DNA of 64,000 nt from UTCHB3 sp008363265 (GCA_045863055.1 BTUW01000023.1:1-64000), one strand, 5' to 3'; shown: positions 17,864-27,742, counted from the stretch's first letter. A program made the numbers and translations. Notes: generated from the sequence alone by a model not told the origin.

Positions 17864-19321
17864 TCAGATGATGAATATCTTAAGTTTGTTGGTTCTGCCC
17901 GTCTCTGCCACGGGTGTACCCGAGGTGAAGATAACCACATCGCCCTGGTTCGCGAGTCCAAGCTGCTTTATCATCTTCGAGGCTTCGGGGATCAGTATTT
18001 CTGAGTCGCGGGTAAGGTCAGGCATAAAAAGTGAAGACACACCCCAGTAGAGGCAGAGTTTGTTCATCGTCTCAAACTTGTCTGAAATGGCGATTATTCT
18101 GGCATTTGGACGGTATTTCGAGAGTTTCCGCGCGGTTCTTCCCAGCTCCGAGAAGACCACTATCGCTGTGGCACCAACTTCCCGGCTCATCTGTACGATC
18201 CCTTTGTTCACCGAGTCGAAAAGCTTGTCGGTAAACTCAACCGGCTCATCATAATTCACGATCCGGTTCCAATAGGCATGATTGCCTGCGTTTTCAACAA
18301 TGTCGTTCATCGTTTCAACGGCACGAACGGGATACTTTCCGACCGAGGTTTCGGCCGAAAGCATCACCACATCGGTGCCGTCCCATACAGCGTTGGCAAC
18401 ATCAGAGGCTTCGGCACGGGTCGGGATGGGGTTGTTAACCATCGACTCGAGCATCTGGGTGGCAGTGATAACGAGCTTCCCGGTGGCGTTGCACCTTTTA
18501 ATGATGTTCTTCTGGATCAACGGTACTTCCTGAGGAGGGAGCTCAACGCCCAGATCGCCTCTTGCCACCATGATGCCATCGGAGACGGCGAGAATCGCCT
18601 CAAAATTGTTCACGGCCTCCTTCATCTCGATCTTTGAAATAATGGGAGCACTGAAACCTCTTTCCTTCATCCAGGTTCTGAGGTTTGTTATATCGGAAGC
18701 GCTTCTTACAAATGAAAGCGCGACATAATCAACACGGTGTTTTGTGAAGATATACTCCAGGTTCTTCAGGTCCTGCGCCGTAACCGACGGGGTTGAAAGA
18801 GCCATCCCCGGAAGGTTCATCCCCTTCTTTGGCTTCAGTGTGCCGCCATTTATAATTTCACAAACCACGGCCCTCTCCTCTTTTGAGGCCACTACCAGTT
18901 TGAGCAGACCGTCATCTATGAGGATCGTGTCACCAACTTTCGCGTCGTTAACGAGGAGTTTGTACGAAGTTGACACCACTTCGGCGTTCCCTTCAAGGTC
19001 TTCGATCGATATCCTGATCGTATCCCCTGTCTTTATCTCCACTTCAGGCTGCGATAGTTTGCCGATCCTGATCTTCGGACCCTGGAGGTCAGCCAACACA
19101 GCAAGCGAGGTGGATTCAGCCTTGCATGCCTCATGAATCGCATAGTAGAGGTTGTCGAACGACTCCCATGAGCCGTGTGAAAAATTCAAACGGACGCCGT
19201 CCATCCCCGCGCGGATCATCCTCTGAAGAGTGTCTTTATCCGAGGTGGCGGGACCAAGAGTGCATAATATCTTCGTGCGCGCGAAGTGATAGCTGGAACC
19301 TTGTTGAGTCTTCTTCTTCAT
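17864..19321 (-). CDS. pyk: Pyruvate kinase
   Basis: 485 residues from ATG 19321 (MKKKTQQGSSYHFARTKILC); the frame is open to 19375 but the extra residues precede the conserved start. Converts phosphoenolpyruvate and ADP to pyruvate and ATP. Visible: RTKILCTLGPATSD, RLNFSHGSWE, LADLQGPKIRIG, the active-site ISKIEMKEAVNNFEAIL and MVARGDLGVELP, then TATQMLESM, and the C-terminal allosteric domain (about 360-485). Full length and intact. First gene of the pyk-amrS-GT-nadK-yidD minus-strand run. Confidence 0.95.
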   Translation of the reverse strand: MKKKTQQGSSYHFARTKILCTLGPATSDKDTLQRMIRAGMDGVRLNFSHGSWESFDNLYYAIHEACKAESTSLAVLADLQGPKIRIGKLSQPEVEIKTGDTIRISIEDLEGNAEVVSTSYKLLVNDAKVGDTILIDDGLLKLVVASKEERAVVCEIINGGTLKPKKGMNLPGMALSTPSVTAQDLKNLEYIFTKHRVDYVALSFVRSASDITNLRTWMKERGFSAPIISKIEMKEAVNNFEAILAVSDGIMVARGDLGVELPPQEVPLIQKNIIKRCNATGKLVITATQMLESMVNNPIPTRAEASDVANAVWDGTDVVMLSAETSVGKYPVRAVETMNDIVENAGNHAYWNRIVNYDEPVEFTDKLFDSVNKGIVQMSREVGATAIVVFSELGRTARKLSKYRPNARIIAISDKFETMNKLCLYWGVSSLFMPDLTRDSEILIPEASKMIKQLGLANQGDVVIFTSGTPVAETGRTNKLKIFII

Positions 19322-19375
19322 AGTTGCTTTTTCACTTAATGGTGGATCTCCGGGAGTGCCCTGAGCCGGACACAC

Positions 19376-19709
19376 CGATTAAAAAAATTCTTTAAAGAAT
19401 TCCTCAAAATTTAATGAAAAAACCGCGATGAGTCAGGAATTTATTTCTGACCAGACCTGTTGAATTATATTGAAACAGTGAGTAGTGAGAAATACTGTGT
19501 GATCTGAGTCATTATTTCCACGATTTTCGGGAGATTGTGCCCGGTAATACACAGATGCTTCATGGAAAAGTATATCTTTGCACAGTTGAATTAAATTATT
19601 TGTAAATTTATTTAATACTACCTCAACATTATAATCACACCGGATTCTCTCTTACGCCTTCTAAATCATGGTATGAGCCCGGAGATGTTCAACAAAATGA
19701 AATGCGCGA
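19376..19709. other. Intergenic region between divergent genes
   Basis: AT-rich gap upstream of pyk (minus) and of a small plus-strand ORF. It must hold the promoters of both, but I could not recognise a convincing promoter. A short GTGAGTAGTGAG repeat lies near 19479-19490. No RNA gene or further ORF seen. Confidence 0.5.
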
Positions 19710-19898
19710 ATGAACAACAAAAATTTTTATAACTGGGATGTAAAGACAGGTGACTACCTCAGGGATGAGGAGTATGACAAGCTTTACCTCAAGCATAGAA
19801 AACATGAGAAACTGGTGAAAACCGCCACCGTATTCGGGGCCGTTCTTGCGGTCGCTTCCCTCTTTTTTGTTGTAATGGAATCACTTACCAGATATTAA
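19710..19898 (+). CDS. Small hypothetical membrane protein
   Basis: 62 residues. The N-terminal 35 are charged and hydrophilic (YLRDEEYDKLYLKHRKHEKL); residues about 37-57 (TATVFGAVLAVASLFFVV) form one membrane segment. No family recognised. The ribosome site is weak, so the gene is plausible rather than certain; amino-acid composition and a single clean membrane helix argue that it is real. It stands alone, upstream of the histidine-kinase cluster. Confidence 0.5.
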   Translation: MNNKNFYNWDVKTGDYLRDEEYDKLYLKHRKHEKLVKTATVFGAVLAVASLFFVVMESLTRY

Positions 19899-19958
19899 TT
19901 TTTGTTATTTAATACATGTTTGTATTTTAATCGTCTGTAATCTGCAATTTTCCCGATC

Positions 19959-19978
19959 AATTTACACCGGTGTAAATT
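19959..19978. promoter_or_regulatory. Perfect 20-bp palindrome, candidate operator
   Basis: AATTTACACCGGTGTAAATT is a perfect dyad with no loop, 60 bp past the small ORF and about 120 bp before the first PAS gene. The absence of a loop makes a terminator unlikely; the form is that of a binding site for a dimeric regulator. The regulator is unknown. Confidence 0.5.
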
Positions 19979-20100
19979 TTGCTCTATTTTATCCTGTTCC
20001 GGTATCGTGTACTGGACTTTAATCAAATCAAACCCCCGTCCCGGTCACCGGGTTACAATTCCCTGATCCGTACCACTTCCTTTAAGTTCAAGACACATTT

Positions 20101-20816
20101 ATGATCCTTTTCGAACACTTCTTTGAAACTTCCTCTGAAATGATGTTTGTCTGCAACATGGCGGGCTTGATTCAAAAAGTAAATTCAGCATGGAAAGAGA
20201 AATTGGGTTTCGACAAAAAGGACCTGGTTGGAAAGGCGTTTATTGATTTCGTCCACCCAGGTGATGTAGCCGCGACCTTGAGTCGATTTGAACAGATCAT
20301 GAATCAAAGTAAAGATACCGGGTTTATAAACAGGTACCGGAGAGAGGGATGATGCATTTCACGAAGACAGAGGTTGACCTGTATCAAGCGGCTTTTCATA
20401 CGTCTGAATTGTTGCGGGGCAGCTTCGAGGGAAAACGGATTGATTTCAAAATTGAGGGTGATTCCGGTTTGACCGTCTCCGGGGATAAAAGGAATATCGA
20501 GTCGGTATTCTCGAATCTTATATCAAATGCCATTAAGTTCACACCCAAAGGTGGCAGAATAACTGTCAGTTTTGTATCTCAGGATGAATTTGTTCAGGCA
20601 AGCGTGTCAGACAACGGCATCGGTATTCCTGCGGAACTGCACGACTCCATATTCAGTCCCGCATCGAAATCAAACAGACCCGGCACAGAAGGGGAAGCGA
20701 GTTCCGGCCTCGGCCTTTTGCTCTGCAACGAACTCATCAGACTGCATGGAGGCAGGATATGGTTTGAGAGCGAGGCGGGTTTGGGCTCTACTTTTTATTT
20801 CAGCCTCCCCCGATAA
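20101..20816 (+). pseudogene. PAS histidine kinase remnant with internal deletion
   Basis: Two overlapping reading frames align with the two ends of the intact kinase next door (21107-22933). The first, 20101-20352, matches its first PAS domain nearly residue for residue (FETSSEMM, KVNSAWKEKLG, FVHPxDVAAT, NRYRR) and stops right after. The second, 20349-20816, in another frame, matches from the segment after the phospho-acceptor helix to the end and has a complete GHKL ATPase (NLISNAIKFTP, DNGIGIP, GTEGEASSGLGL). About 370 codons, including PAS2, PAS3 and the HisKA histidine, are missing. The stop and restart overlap as ATGA, so two separate proteins could still be made. I treat it as a deletion derivative after tandem duplication. 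Confidence 0.8.
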
Positions 20817-21106
20817 ATTTAGTGAAGCAAAGTGCTTCCACGCTGACAGAACCTTCCACAAAAACCCCGCAGAACCCTGCAAAATAACACTATTTTCAGC
20901 TCTGGATGTTGTTTTTCTTTGTATAAATAATTATTTTGCTTTTTCTTTGCTAAATTTTAGTTATTGTGAATAATGCGTTCTGAATTATTGTATTCACCAA
21001 TGTTGCCCGGTGAGACACCTCCCCGGATGAAGGCTTACAACCTGACCAACCGTCACTTCCCTTTCTTAAAATCCCATTTTCCGGCCAAAGATAACGGATC
21101 TGCGGT
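20817..21106 (+). other. Intergenic region upstream of intact kinase
   Basis: Contains a small hairpin GAAGCA / TGCTTC at 20824-20838 just past the kinase remnant, without a T-run. The last ~100 bp show patchy similarity to the DNA just before 20101 (TTACAA, then CCTGA and CACTTCC), which suggests that the tandem duplication included upstream DNA. No gene seen. Confidence 0.45.
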
Positions 21107-22933
21107 ATGATAGTTTTCGAGCAGTATTTTGAGACATCCTCCGAGATGATGATGGTTAGCGACATGGCCGGCCTGATAACGAAAGTCAATTCAGCCTGGA
21201 AAGAGAAACTCGGTTATGAGAAAAGTGACATCGAGGGAAAGGCGTTTTTGGATTTTGTTCATCCGGATGATGTGGCCGCAACCATGTCGAGATTTGATCA
21301 ACTTCTCAGGCAGGTAAAAGACACGGGATTCGTAAACCGCTACAGAAGAAAAGATGGAGAATATATCTACGTAGAGTGGGATGTGAATATTCTTCCCGAT
21401 ATGATGGTCTCACTCGCAAAGGATGTAACCGAACGGGAACTCTTAAAGAAAAAACTTGTGGAGAGTGAGGAGCGGCTAAAACTGATGTTTAACAGCACTT
21501 CAAGTGTGGTTGCTTTGATCAGTGAAGCCGACCGGACCGTGGTTGACCTCAATGATGCAGCAGTGAGGTTAATAGGTAAGAACCGTGCCGATATAGCCGG
21601 AAAAAAACTTGATTTCAGCTCTTTTTGGCCTGACAGAGTGGGGATCAGTCTGTTCGAAGCAGTGTTTTTTTCAAAGGGTAAAGTGGAGAATTTTCCTGCC
21701 ACTATGATCCACCCGGAAAAGGGTCGCCGAAGATACCTGCTTTCCGCGGCCGGTTTCAATTATCTCGGTCAACCTCATTTTCTGTTAACCGCCAACGACT
21801 ATACAGATCACTATGAAAAGGATCAGTCCCTCCGCAAGAGTGAAAAAAGGTTCGCTGAGCTTTTCAAGAACATGCATGAAGCGTTTGTTCTCTGCAAAGT
21901 GACTGATGACCGGCAAGATCTGGAAATTCTTCAGATAAACAAGTCATTCATTAAACAAACCGGTCTTCCTGAGTACACTAAAGTTACCGGAAAGAGATGG
22001 ACTGATGTATTCCCGGGTGCACGTCAGGATGTACTGGAGAGTTACATAAAAGTCGGTAAAACAGGCGTCCCGGTCAATTACGAGGCTCAGTCATACGCGT
22101 TAAAAAAATGGTTCCATGGCAGGGTTTACTCACCCGAACGAAATCATGTAGCGATCATTTTTGAGGACATAACCGCCCGTAAAGAGGAAAGCGAACTGAT
22201 CCTGCGCCAAATAGCCGGGCTCGAAAAATCCGCGGAAGAGAAGGAAAAATTCTACTCAATGCTCGTCCATGATCTGCGCAGCCCTTTCCATGGGCTTATA
22301 AACATAGCTGACATACTGACAGATGACATTGATGAGCTGAATAATGACGAGATAAGAGAGTTTGCAGCGCAACTTGGAGGATCGCTTAAGAACATGTACG
22401 GAAACATCAATGAGATGCTTGAGTGGTTTGTTCTTACACAGGGTAAACAGGAAGCGGGGTTTTTACCCGTGGATATCTGTGCTTCGGCCAAAAGATCCTC
22501 TGAATTCCTCCTCGGGGGTATGGAAGCGAAATGCATCAATTTCGAATTGAAAGAGAAAACCGGAATGATCGTCCAGGCCGATCCGAGAAATGTTGAGTCG
22601 ATTTTCACAAATTTGCTTTCCAACGCCATCAAGTTCACACCGCGTGAGGGAAATATCTGTGTTGAATTCGAAGCGGGTGAAGAATTTATTACCTGCCGGA
22701 TCTGTGACTCAGGGATTGGCATTCCGGAAAAAATGGCTGCAACTTTATTGGATGAGAATACCTCCTTCAGAAGGAGAGGAACAGAGGGTGAAGCAACCTC
22801 CGGACTCGGTTTGGCCCTTACCAAAGGACTTGTTGAGATTTATGGTGGCAGACTTTGGTTAGAGAGTCAGGTAGGAAGAGGAACCATTTTCAGTTTCACA
22901 CTACCAAAGCATCATGGTTCAGATAAAGAATAG
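21107..22933 (+). CDS. Multi-PAS sensor histidine kinase (intact)
   Basis: 608 residues, no signal peptide or membrane segment, so cytosolic. Three PAS-like domains (about 1-110, 120-235, 243-360), then a dimerisation/phospho-acceptor helix with His388 in MLVHDLRSPFHG, and a GHKL ATPase: N-box NLLSNAIKFTP, G1 DSGIGIP, G2 GTEGEATSGLGL, ending FSFTLPK. Autophosphorylates and would pass phosphate to a response regulator; none is encoded nearby, so it is an orphan kinase. No heme or flavin signature is evident in the PAS domains. It is the only undamaged copy among four related loci between 20.1 and 25.1 kb. Confidence 0.9.
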   Translation: MIVFEQYFETSSEMMMVSDMAGLITKVNSAWKEKLGYEKSDIEGKAFLDFVHPDDVAATMSRFDQLLRQVKDTGFVNRYRRKDGEYIYVEWDVNILPDMMVSLAKDVTERELLKKKLVESEERLKLMFNSTSSVVALISEADRTVVDLNDAAVRLIGKNRADIAGKKLDFSSFWPDRVGISLFEAVFFSKGKVENFPATMIHPEKGRRRYLLSAAGFNYLGQPHFLLTANDYTDHYEKDQSLRKSEKRFAELFKNMHEAFVLCKVTDDRQDLEILQINKSFIKQTGLPEYTKVTGKRWTDVFPGARQDVLESYIKVGKTGVPVNYEAQSYALKKWFHGRVYSPERNHVAIIFEDITARKEESELILRQIAGLEKSAEEKEKFYSMLVHDLRSPFHGLINIADILTDDIDELNNDEIREFAAQLGGSLKNMYGNINEMLEWFVLTQGKQEAGFLPVDICASAKRSSEFLLGGMEAKCINFELKEKTGMIVQADPRNVESIFTNLLSNAIKFTPREGNICVEFEAGEEFITCRICDSGIGIPEKMAATLLDENTSFRRRGTEGEATSGLGLALTKGLVEIYGGRLWLESQVGRGTIFSFTLPKHHGSDKE

Positions 22934-23025
22934 ACTCATCTGACACTTTAGTGGCGGTATTTTATCAAAATTGGTAATAAAAAGTGTTAATTTCGGGCAC
23001 TGTTATATTTTATTGAGGAAAAGCA

Positions 23026-23846
23026 TTGGAAAGGTCATTTTCCAGTGTCAGGGTCAGAAAGTCATCCATCATCAAAGAGGTGGATATTTTCAGTGCCGCA
23101 AGTGTCAGTATCAGTGAAGCTGTGATGACCCGGAGGCAGAATTCGATCGATCTTGTAGCGAAAGTGCTGCAGATTCCCGCCGTACTTGTAATGAGACTTC
23201 ACGAAAAAGAAATTGAGGTTTTCCTTTCGAGCAGATTCCCCGGCAATCCATACCGGCAGTCAGCCCGTGATCATCTTCTTCAAGGGTTTTATTGCGAGAC
23301 AGTGATAGGGACCGGTACCGGCCTGGCCGTTAAGGATGCACTTGAGGATCCGGATTGGAAAGAGAATCCCGATGTTGATCTGGAGATGATCTCCTACCTC
23401 GGCTTCCCTCTCAAGTGGCCCGTCAGGTGTTGGGTCATTTGGATTTGTCGATAACATCCAAGAGACTTAAATTCTTTGACGGCGCGGGAAACGGTATTCG
23501 TTTCAAGGCAGACCCTTACATGCTATCTGTGGTGATTCGCAACCTCCTTACCAACGCTATAAAATTTACCGAAAGAGGGGGTTCAATAGAACTCCGCTGC
23601 GCAGTGAATGAAGACCGTTTGACACTCGAAGTCAAGGATACAGGCACAGGAATGGCTCCTGAGGTGATCAGAAAACTTTTTTCACCCGACTCCAGGGGTA
23701 CCCGGGGAACCGAGGGAGAACCTTCATCAGGACTGGGCCTGATAATAGTGAAGGAATTTGTTGACAAACACGGCGGTACGATCACTGTCGAGTCGGACGC
23801 CGGAAAAGGATCAACCTTTACCGTAAAACTTCCCGCCAGACTTTAA
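23026..23846 (+). pseudogene. GAF histidine kinase remnant with internal deletion
   Basis: The frame beginning at 23026 encodes a GAF-like sensor domain (SAASVSISEAV, IDLVAKVLQIPAVLVMRL, to ISYLGFPLKWP) and then runs out of frame and stops at 23454. A second frame, usable from GTG 23415, joins directly to the end of a kinase core and a complete GHKL ATPase (NLLTNAIKFTE, DTGTGMAP, GTEGEPSSGLGL, FTVKLPA). The rest of GAF and the whole phospho-acceptor domain are absent. The junction lies near 23413-23425. Same pattern of loss as at 20101-20816 but in a different kinase. Two overlapping proteins could in principle be produced; loss of the histidine makes normal signalling impossible. Confidence 0.75.
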
Positions 23847-23880
23847 AAGAGTGAGGGGAAGCCTGACCGGTAATTTCAGG

Positions 23881-25067
23881 TCATTCCTCTTCCTTTACCA
23901 GCGGTAAACTGACAATAAATGTGGTTCCGGCGTTCTGTTTTGAGCTGAAACGGATCGAACCACCGATCTGCTCAATATAATCTTTCGTAATGATCAGGCC
24001 AAAACCTGCCGAGGGCTCCTCAAATGTACCGATCCTCTTTATCTCGGGCGCGACGGTAAATATGAGCGGCTTGAGATGCTCCGGAATGCCGATCCCTGTG
24101 TCACCCACCAGCACTTCAACATTCTCATGTGAAACTATCGCATCAAAATAGATAACCCCATTCTCCTTACTGTATTTGATCGCATTTGTGAAGAGGTTAC
24201 GAAGTATTGCCTTGAGATATTCCGGTGGTGCGAAGACAGAGATATCATCTGTTATCTTGTTATGGACGAATAATTTCTTCTTTGTTATATCCAGAAAGTA
24301 AAAATCGATCAACTGGTTCACAATGGTCCCAAGAGGAATGAACTTGAATGCCGGCTTGATCCCCTTGCTGAGGTGAACAGACCACTGAAGCAGTTCGTTG
24401 AGCAGGTCGGAGAACCCTCGAGCATCTTTTCGATCTTACCGGCTATAACCATCCCCATCCTGTCTTCGTTCTGTTCGAGGTGATCAGCCATCATATGCAG
24501 GTATCCGATGATCCCTGTGTATGGACTGCGGAGGTCGTGAGCGATCAGGGTGAAGAGCTTGTCGCGCTCGAGGAGGAGACGGGTAAGTTTCCTGTTCTGT
24601 TCGGTTATCTTCTTCTCATCCTCTTCCAGTTTCTCTTTGGCGAGGAAGAATTCTGTCATGTCACGGCTTATCGACTGAACAGAAACAAGTTCTCCTGTAT
24701 CATCGAATTCCGGGATCAGTTGCCAGTCGTAGTATCCGTCCCCAAATTTAGTGACCTTGCGCCACGGTTCCCTGGTTTCAAAGACAAATGAGAGTGTCTC
24801 CTCCCAGATCTTGATGGCCTCTTGCGGTACACCGAGTTCCCTGTGAGTCTTTCCCGTCAATTCCTCAACAGGAAGGCCGAAAAACCGTGCCACTGCCTGG
24901 TTGGCGTAAATATGGCGGTAGGAAATATCAAATCTGCTGATGTAATCGTGAGAATTTTCCGCGAGCGTCCGGTAGACCTTCTCTTTTTCCAGGAGTTGGC
25001 GGTGAAGTTCATTCAGTACCTCCATTTCTGATGCAGACTTGGAGGAGGAGGTTGATGTTTCGTTCAT
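23881..25067 (-). pseudogene. PAS histidine kinase interrupted by a frameshift
   Basis: From ATG 25067 (or TTG 25100, overlapping the Lon-like gene stop) the frame encodes a PAS domain (NSHDYISRFDISYRHIYANQ...), a coiled linker and the phospho-acceptor helix (LIAHDLRSPYTGIIG). At 24415-24417 the frame is lost: one extra G on the minus strand in the GGG run would restore FSDLLNELLQWSVHLSKG and join the frame 24321-23881, which has the GHKL ATPase (NLFTNAIKYS, DTGIGIPE, GTFEEPSAGFGL). Otherwise complete. A run of identical bases at the break makes a sequencing or assembly error as likely as a real mutation. Located just downstream of the Lon-like protease on the same strand. Confidence 0.8.
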
Positions 25068-25096
25068 GGAATTCTCAATATTATCTGTTAAAAAAC

Positions 25097-27613
25097 TCAA
25101 GGTTGTGAATCGGGCCCGGAAATGGTGACCGGTGCCGGATGCGGCAGAATCGGTGTACTGTTCGTGGCGGCGGTTTTATGCCCCTTGTTCAGTTTGAACG
25201 GGTCCTTCACGAACATGTACATTTTTTTCAGATTCTCAGCGGCAATTCCGTAAATTGTGTTCCTGGGGTAGCAACCCTCTTCGTTCCTTTCCCCTGCTTT
25301 AACCCCGGTAAGTATTTCAAGGGCCTCAGCAAGAGTGGATACGGGCCATATGTGAAAATCACCGGCACGGGCGGCTTCCTGGATCTCTTCATCGAGCATC
25401 AGGTCTTCGATGTTGGACTCAGGGATAACCACTCCCTGCGTCTTGTTCAGACCGCGTGCCTTGCACGTCTTATAGAAACCTTCGATCTTTTCGTTCACCC
25501 CACCGATGGGCTGAACCATACCCTTCTGATTTATCGAACCGGTAACAGCAATATTCTGATTTATGGGCAGTTTTGTGATACCGGAGAGAACCGCCGCCAC
25601 CTCGGCAATTGAAGCAGAATCGCCATCGATGTTGCCGTATGACTGTTCAAAAACGATGTTCGCGGTAACCGAGAGGGGTGTGATATGAGCAAAAGTTTCA
25701 CGCAGGAAACCGGAGATGATGTGGATCGCCTTGTCGTGCGTACGGCCCGATAGACCCGATTCCTTCTCAACGTTGATGATGATTCCGTTGCCTGGTGCGA
25801 CGGAACTTGTGATCCTGACCGGTTTACCGAAAGCGACAAGCTCGTTGCCGTAAACCGCGAGGCCATTAACCTGAGCAACCCTCTTTCCGGTGGTGTCGAT
25901 CAGTACGCGGTCTGTCTCTATCATCTCTGAAAGTTTTTCCTCCCAGAGTGAGTGCCTCTCGCGTGCAGAAGCGAATGCCTCGCGAACGTGCTCGGAGCGT
26001 ACCTTTGTTGAATCATCCTCTGCTGCCCAGAATGAGGCTTCACGCACCAGATCCGCGATCATCGAAAAGCGGGAGGTAAGTTTTCCTTTTGAACCCGCGT
26101 ACCGAGCGGCTATCTCCATCACAGTGGCGATGGCCGACTTGTGGAAATCCTTCAGGTTCTCCTCTTTGATGATCTTTTTTATCACATGCGCATACTGAAC
26201 GAGGACATCCTTCGAACGCTCAACCTCGTAGTCGAACTCGGCAAGTACTTTAAATATTTTCTTGAAGTCGTCTTCCCTGTCAGCGAGAAGTGAATAGAGA
26301 TATGAGTTGCCGATCAGGATCACCTTCATATCGATCGGGATCGACTCCGGCTTCAGGGACGACGGGGGCATCTGGTAGTAGATATGGTTGTCATGAATAT
26401 CGAGCTGCATGTAGGATAGGATCCTCTTTAGTGTTTTCCAGACTCCCGGTACCTCAAACAGGTGCCCCACCCTGAGAACAAGGAAACCGCCATTGGCTTT
26501 AAGCATCGAGCCTGCTTTGATGTTCAGGAAGTCGGCATACCAGTTGCCGTGCCGGTCAGAGACCCGCTCGATGGTACCGAAAAGGGAGATCATTGAGGGT
26601 ACTTTCTCAACAATTACAGGAGTGGAAGTAATGCCGGCGTTGTCAAGAATAACATTAACATCATAGGCCCTGAAGGGATCAATGGGCAGATTCTCCATCA
26701 GCACTTCAGGATTTGAGTGCGCAAGTTTAAAGGTCTGCACGTTTTCAAGGAGGTCTTTCTCGAAGAGATCAAACCATGTTACCACTTTGGGATCTTTGTA
26801 GGTCTCCCTGAGGTGGATAAGGGCTCCAAGAATAAAAGCCTCTGTTTCCTGCTGCTCAAGTGAGCGGAGATCGCTCTGCATCTCCTGCGCGAGTTTTACA
26901 TGCTTTTTCACCAGGGTCATCAGGTCCTGCTGACGGCGGGTGTAGTTCTGGTATATCTGTTCGGCTTTCTTTTTTGTTACTTCACCTTTTTCCACAAGGG
27001 CGTCGAGAGAGGTTATCAGAACCGGTTTCTTGTTGATCACGGGCATTATCTCCGGGCGCACCCCATCCTCCGCCTGAACCTGACCAAGCGTTAACCCGTC
27101 TTTATTGATCATCTTCTCGAACTCGAGGATCAGCTGTTGCTCCTGCTGCGCTACACTGTTCACGAGAGCGGCCTTCTTCGCGTTGAAGGTTTCCGACTCG
27201 AGCAGTTGCGGTATCCTCTCGCGAAGGAGGGTGACCATTGAGTTCACGTCGTACTTGAACTTCAGTGCCTGACCGGCCGGAAATGTAAGGAGTACCGGTG
27301 AATCAGGGTCACGGAAGTTGTTCACATAGGCGTAATCGTAGAGTACGGGATTGTCCTCCAGAAGGGTTTCGAGTATCTTTTTAACGGATGAGGCCTTCCC
27401 TGTGCCGGCAAGCCCCGCGATATATATATTATATCCGGGTGCCCTTAGCCCCACACCAAGGCGAAGTGCCTTCAGGGCCCTGTCTTGCCCGATGATATCC
27501 TCTATTGGTTGTATCTCGGCGGTGGATTCAAATTTGAAGGTTGAGAGGTTGCACTTCCATCTGTAAGCGGATGGTTTAAGTTCAGGATGCTTCTTAGCGG
27601 GTGAGGGTTTCAT
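25097..27613 (-). CDS. Lon-like ATP-dependent protease (AAA_32/S16 type)
   Basis: 838 residues. ATP-dependent serine protease with a Ser-Lys dyad. N-terminal AAA-like module with Walker A IAGLAGTGKAS (about 65-75); a long middle helical insert (about 140-270) replaces the normal Lon N-domain; a second ATPase half follows; the S16 protease domain is at about 560-770. Catalytic Ser666 lies in GDSAS and Lys709 in GGVNEKIEGF, 43 residues apart as in Lon. No substrate-binding N-terminal Lon domain and no membrane segment, so this is the soluble LonB/LonC-like group. The tail (about 780-838) is low-complexity and Pro-rich. The stop overlaps a possible kinase start. Confidence 0.9.
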   Translation of the reverse strand: MKPSPAKKHPELKPSAYRWKCNLSTFKFESTAEIQPIEDIIGQDRALKALRLGVGLRAPGYNIYIAGLAGTGKASSVKKILETLLEDNPVLYDYAYVNNFRDPDSPVLLTFPAGQALKFKYDVNSMVTLLRERIPQLLESETFNAKKAALVNSVAQQEQQLILEFEKMINKDGLTLGQVQAEDGVRPEIMPVINKKPVLITSLDALVEKGEVTKKKAEQIYQNYTRRQQDLMTLVKKHVKLAQEMQSDLRSLEQQETEAFILGALIHLRETYKDPKVVTWFDLFEKDLLENVQTFKLAHSNPEVLMENLPIDPFRAYDVNVILDNAGITSTPVIVEKVPSMISLFGTIERVSDRHGNWYADFLNIKAGSMLKANGGFLVLRVGHLFEVPGVWKTLKRILSYMQLDIHDNHIYYQMPPSSLKPESIPIDMKVILIGNSYLYSLLADREDDFKKIFKVLAEFDYEVERSKDVLVQYAHVIKKIIKEENLKDFHKSAIATVMEIAARYAGSKGKLTSRFSMIADLVREASFWAAEDDSTKVRSEHVREAFASARERHSLWEEKLSEMIETDRVLIDTTGKRVAQVNGLAVYGNELVAFGKPVRITSSVAPGNGIIINVEKESGLSGRTHDKAIHIISGFLRETFAHITPLSVTANIVFEQSYGNIDGDSASIAEVAAVLSGITKLPINQNIAVTGSINQKGMVQPIGGVNEKIEGFYKTCKARGLNKTQGVVIPESNIEDLMLDEEIQEAARAGDFHIWPVSTLAEALEILTGVKAGERNEEGCYPRNTIYGIAAENLKKMYMFVKDPFKLNKGHKTAATNSTPILPHPAPVTISGPDSQP

Positions 27614-27679
27614 ATCAAAGCCGTAATATTTTTAATGCATTGATATAAAATAGCAATTTTTTCTGATTGGATGTGGAAA

Positions 27680-27725
27680 GGGTTAGACGGATTTCACGGA
27701 TTTGACACTGATTCCACGGATTTTT
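27680..27725. repeat. CACGGATT-type dispersed repeat
   Basis: TTAGACGGATTTCACGGATTTGACACTGATTCCACGGATT contains three direct copies of ACGGATT. Similar CCGTG/CCGCG-type stretches occur at about 42535-42665 and 45100-45131. Non-coding, upstream of the Lon-like gene. Confidence 0.6.
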
Positions 27726-27742
27726 TGTCGAGGCACAAAAAA

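Noticed and set aside
22252..22824. 190-residue ORF antisense to the intact kinase
   Set aside because: It is a shadow of the kinase frame, with no signal, domain or ribosome site.
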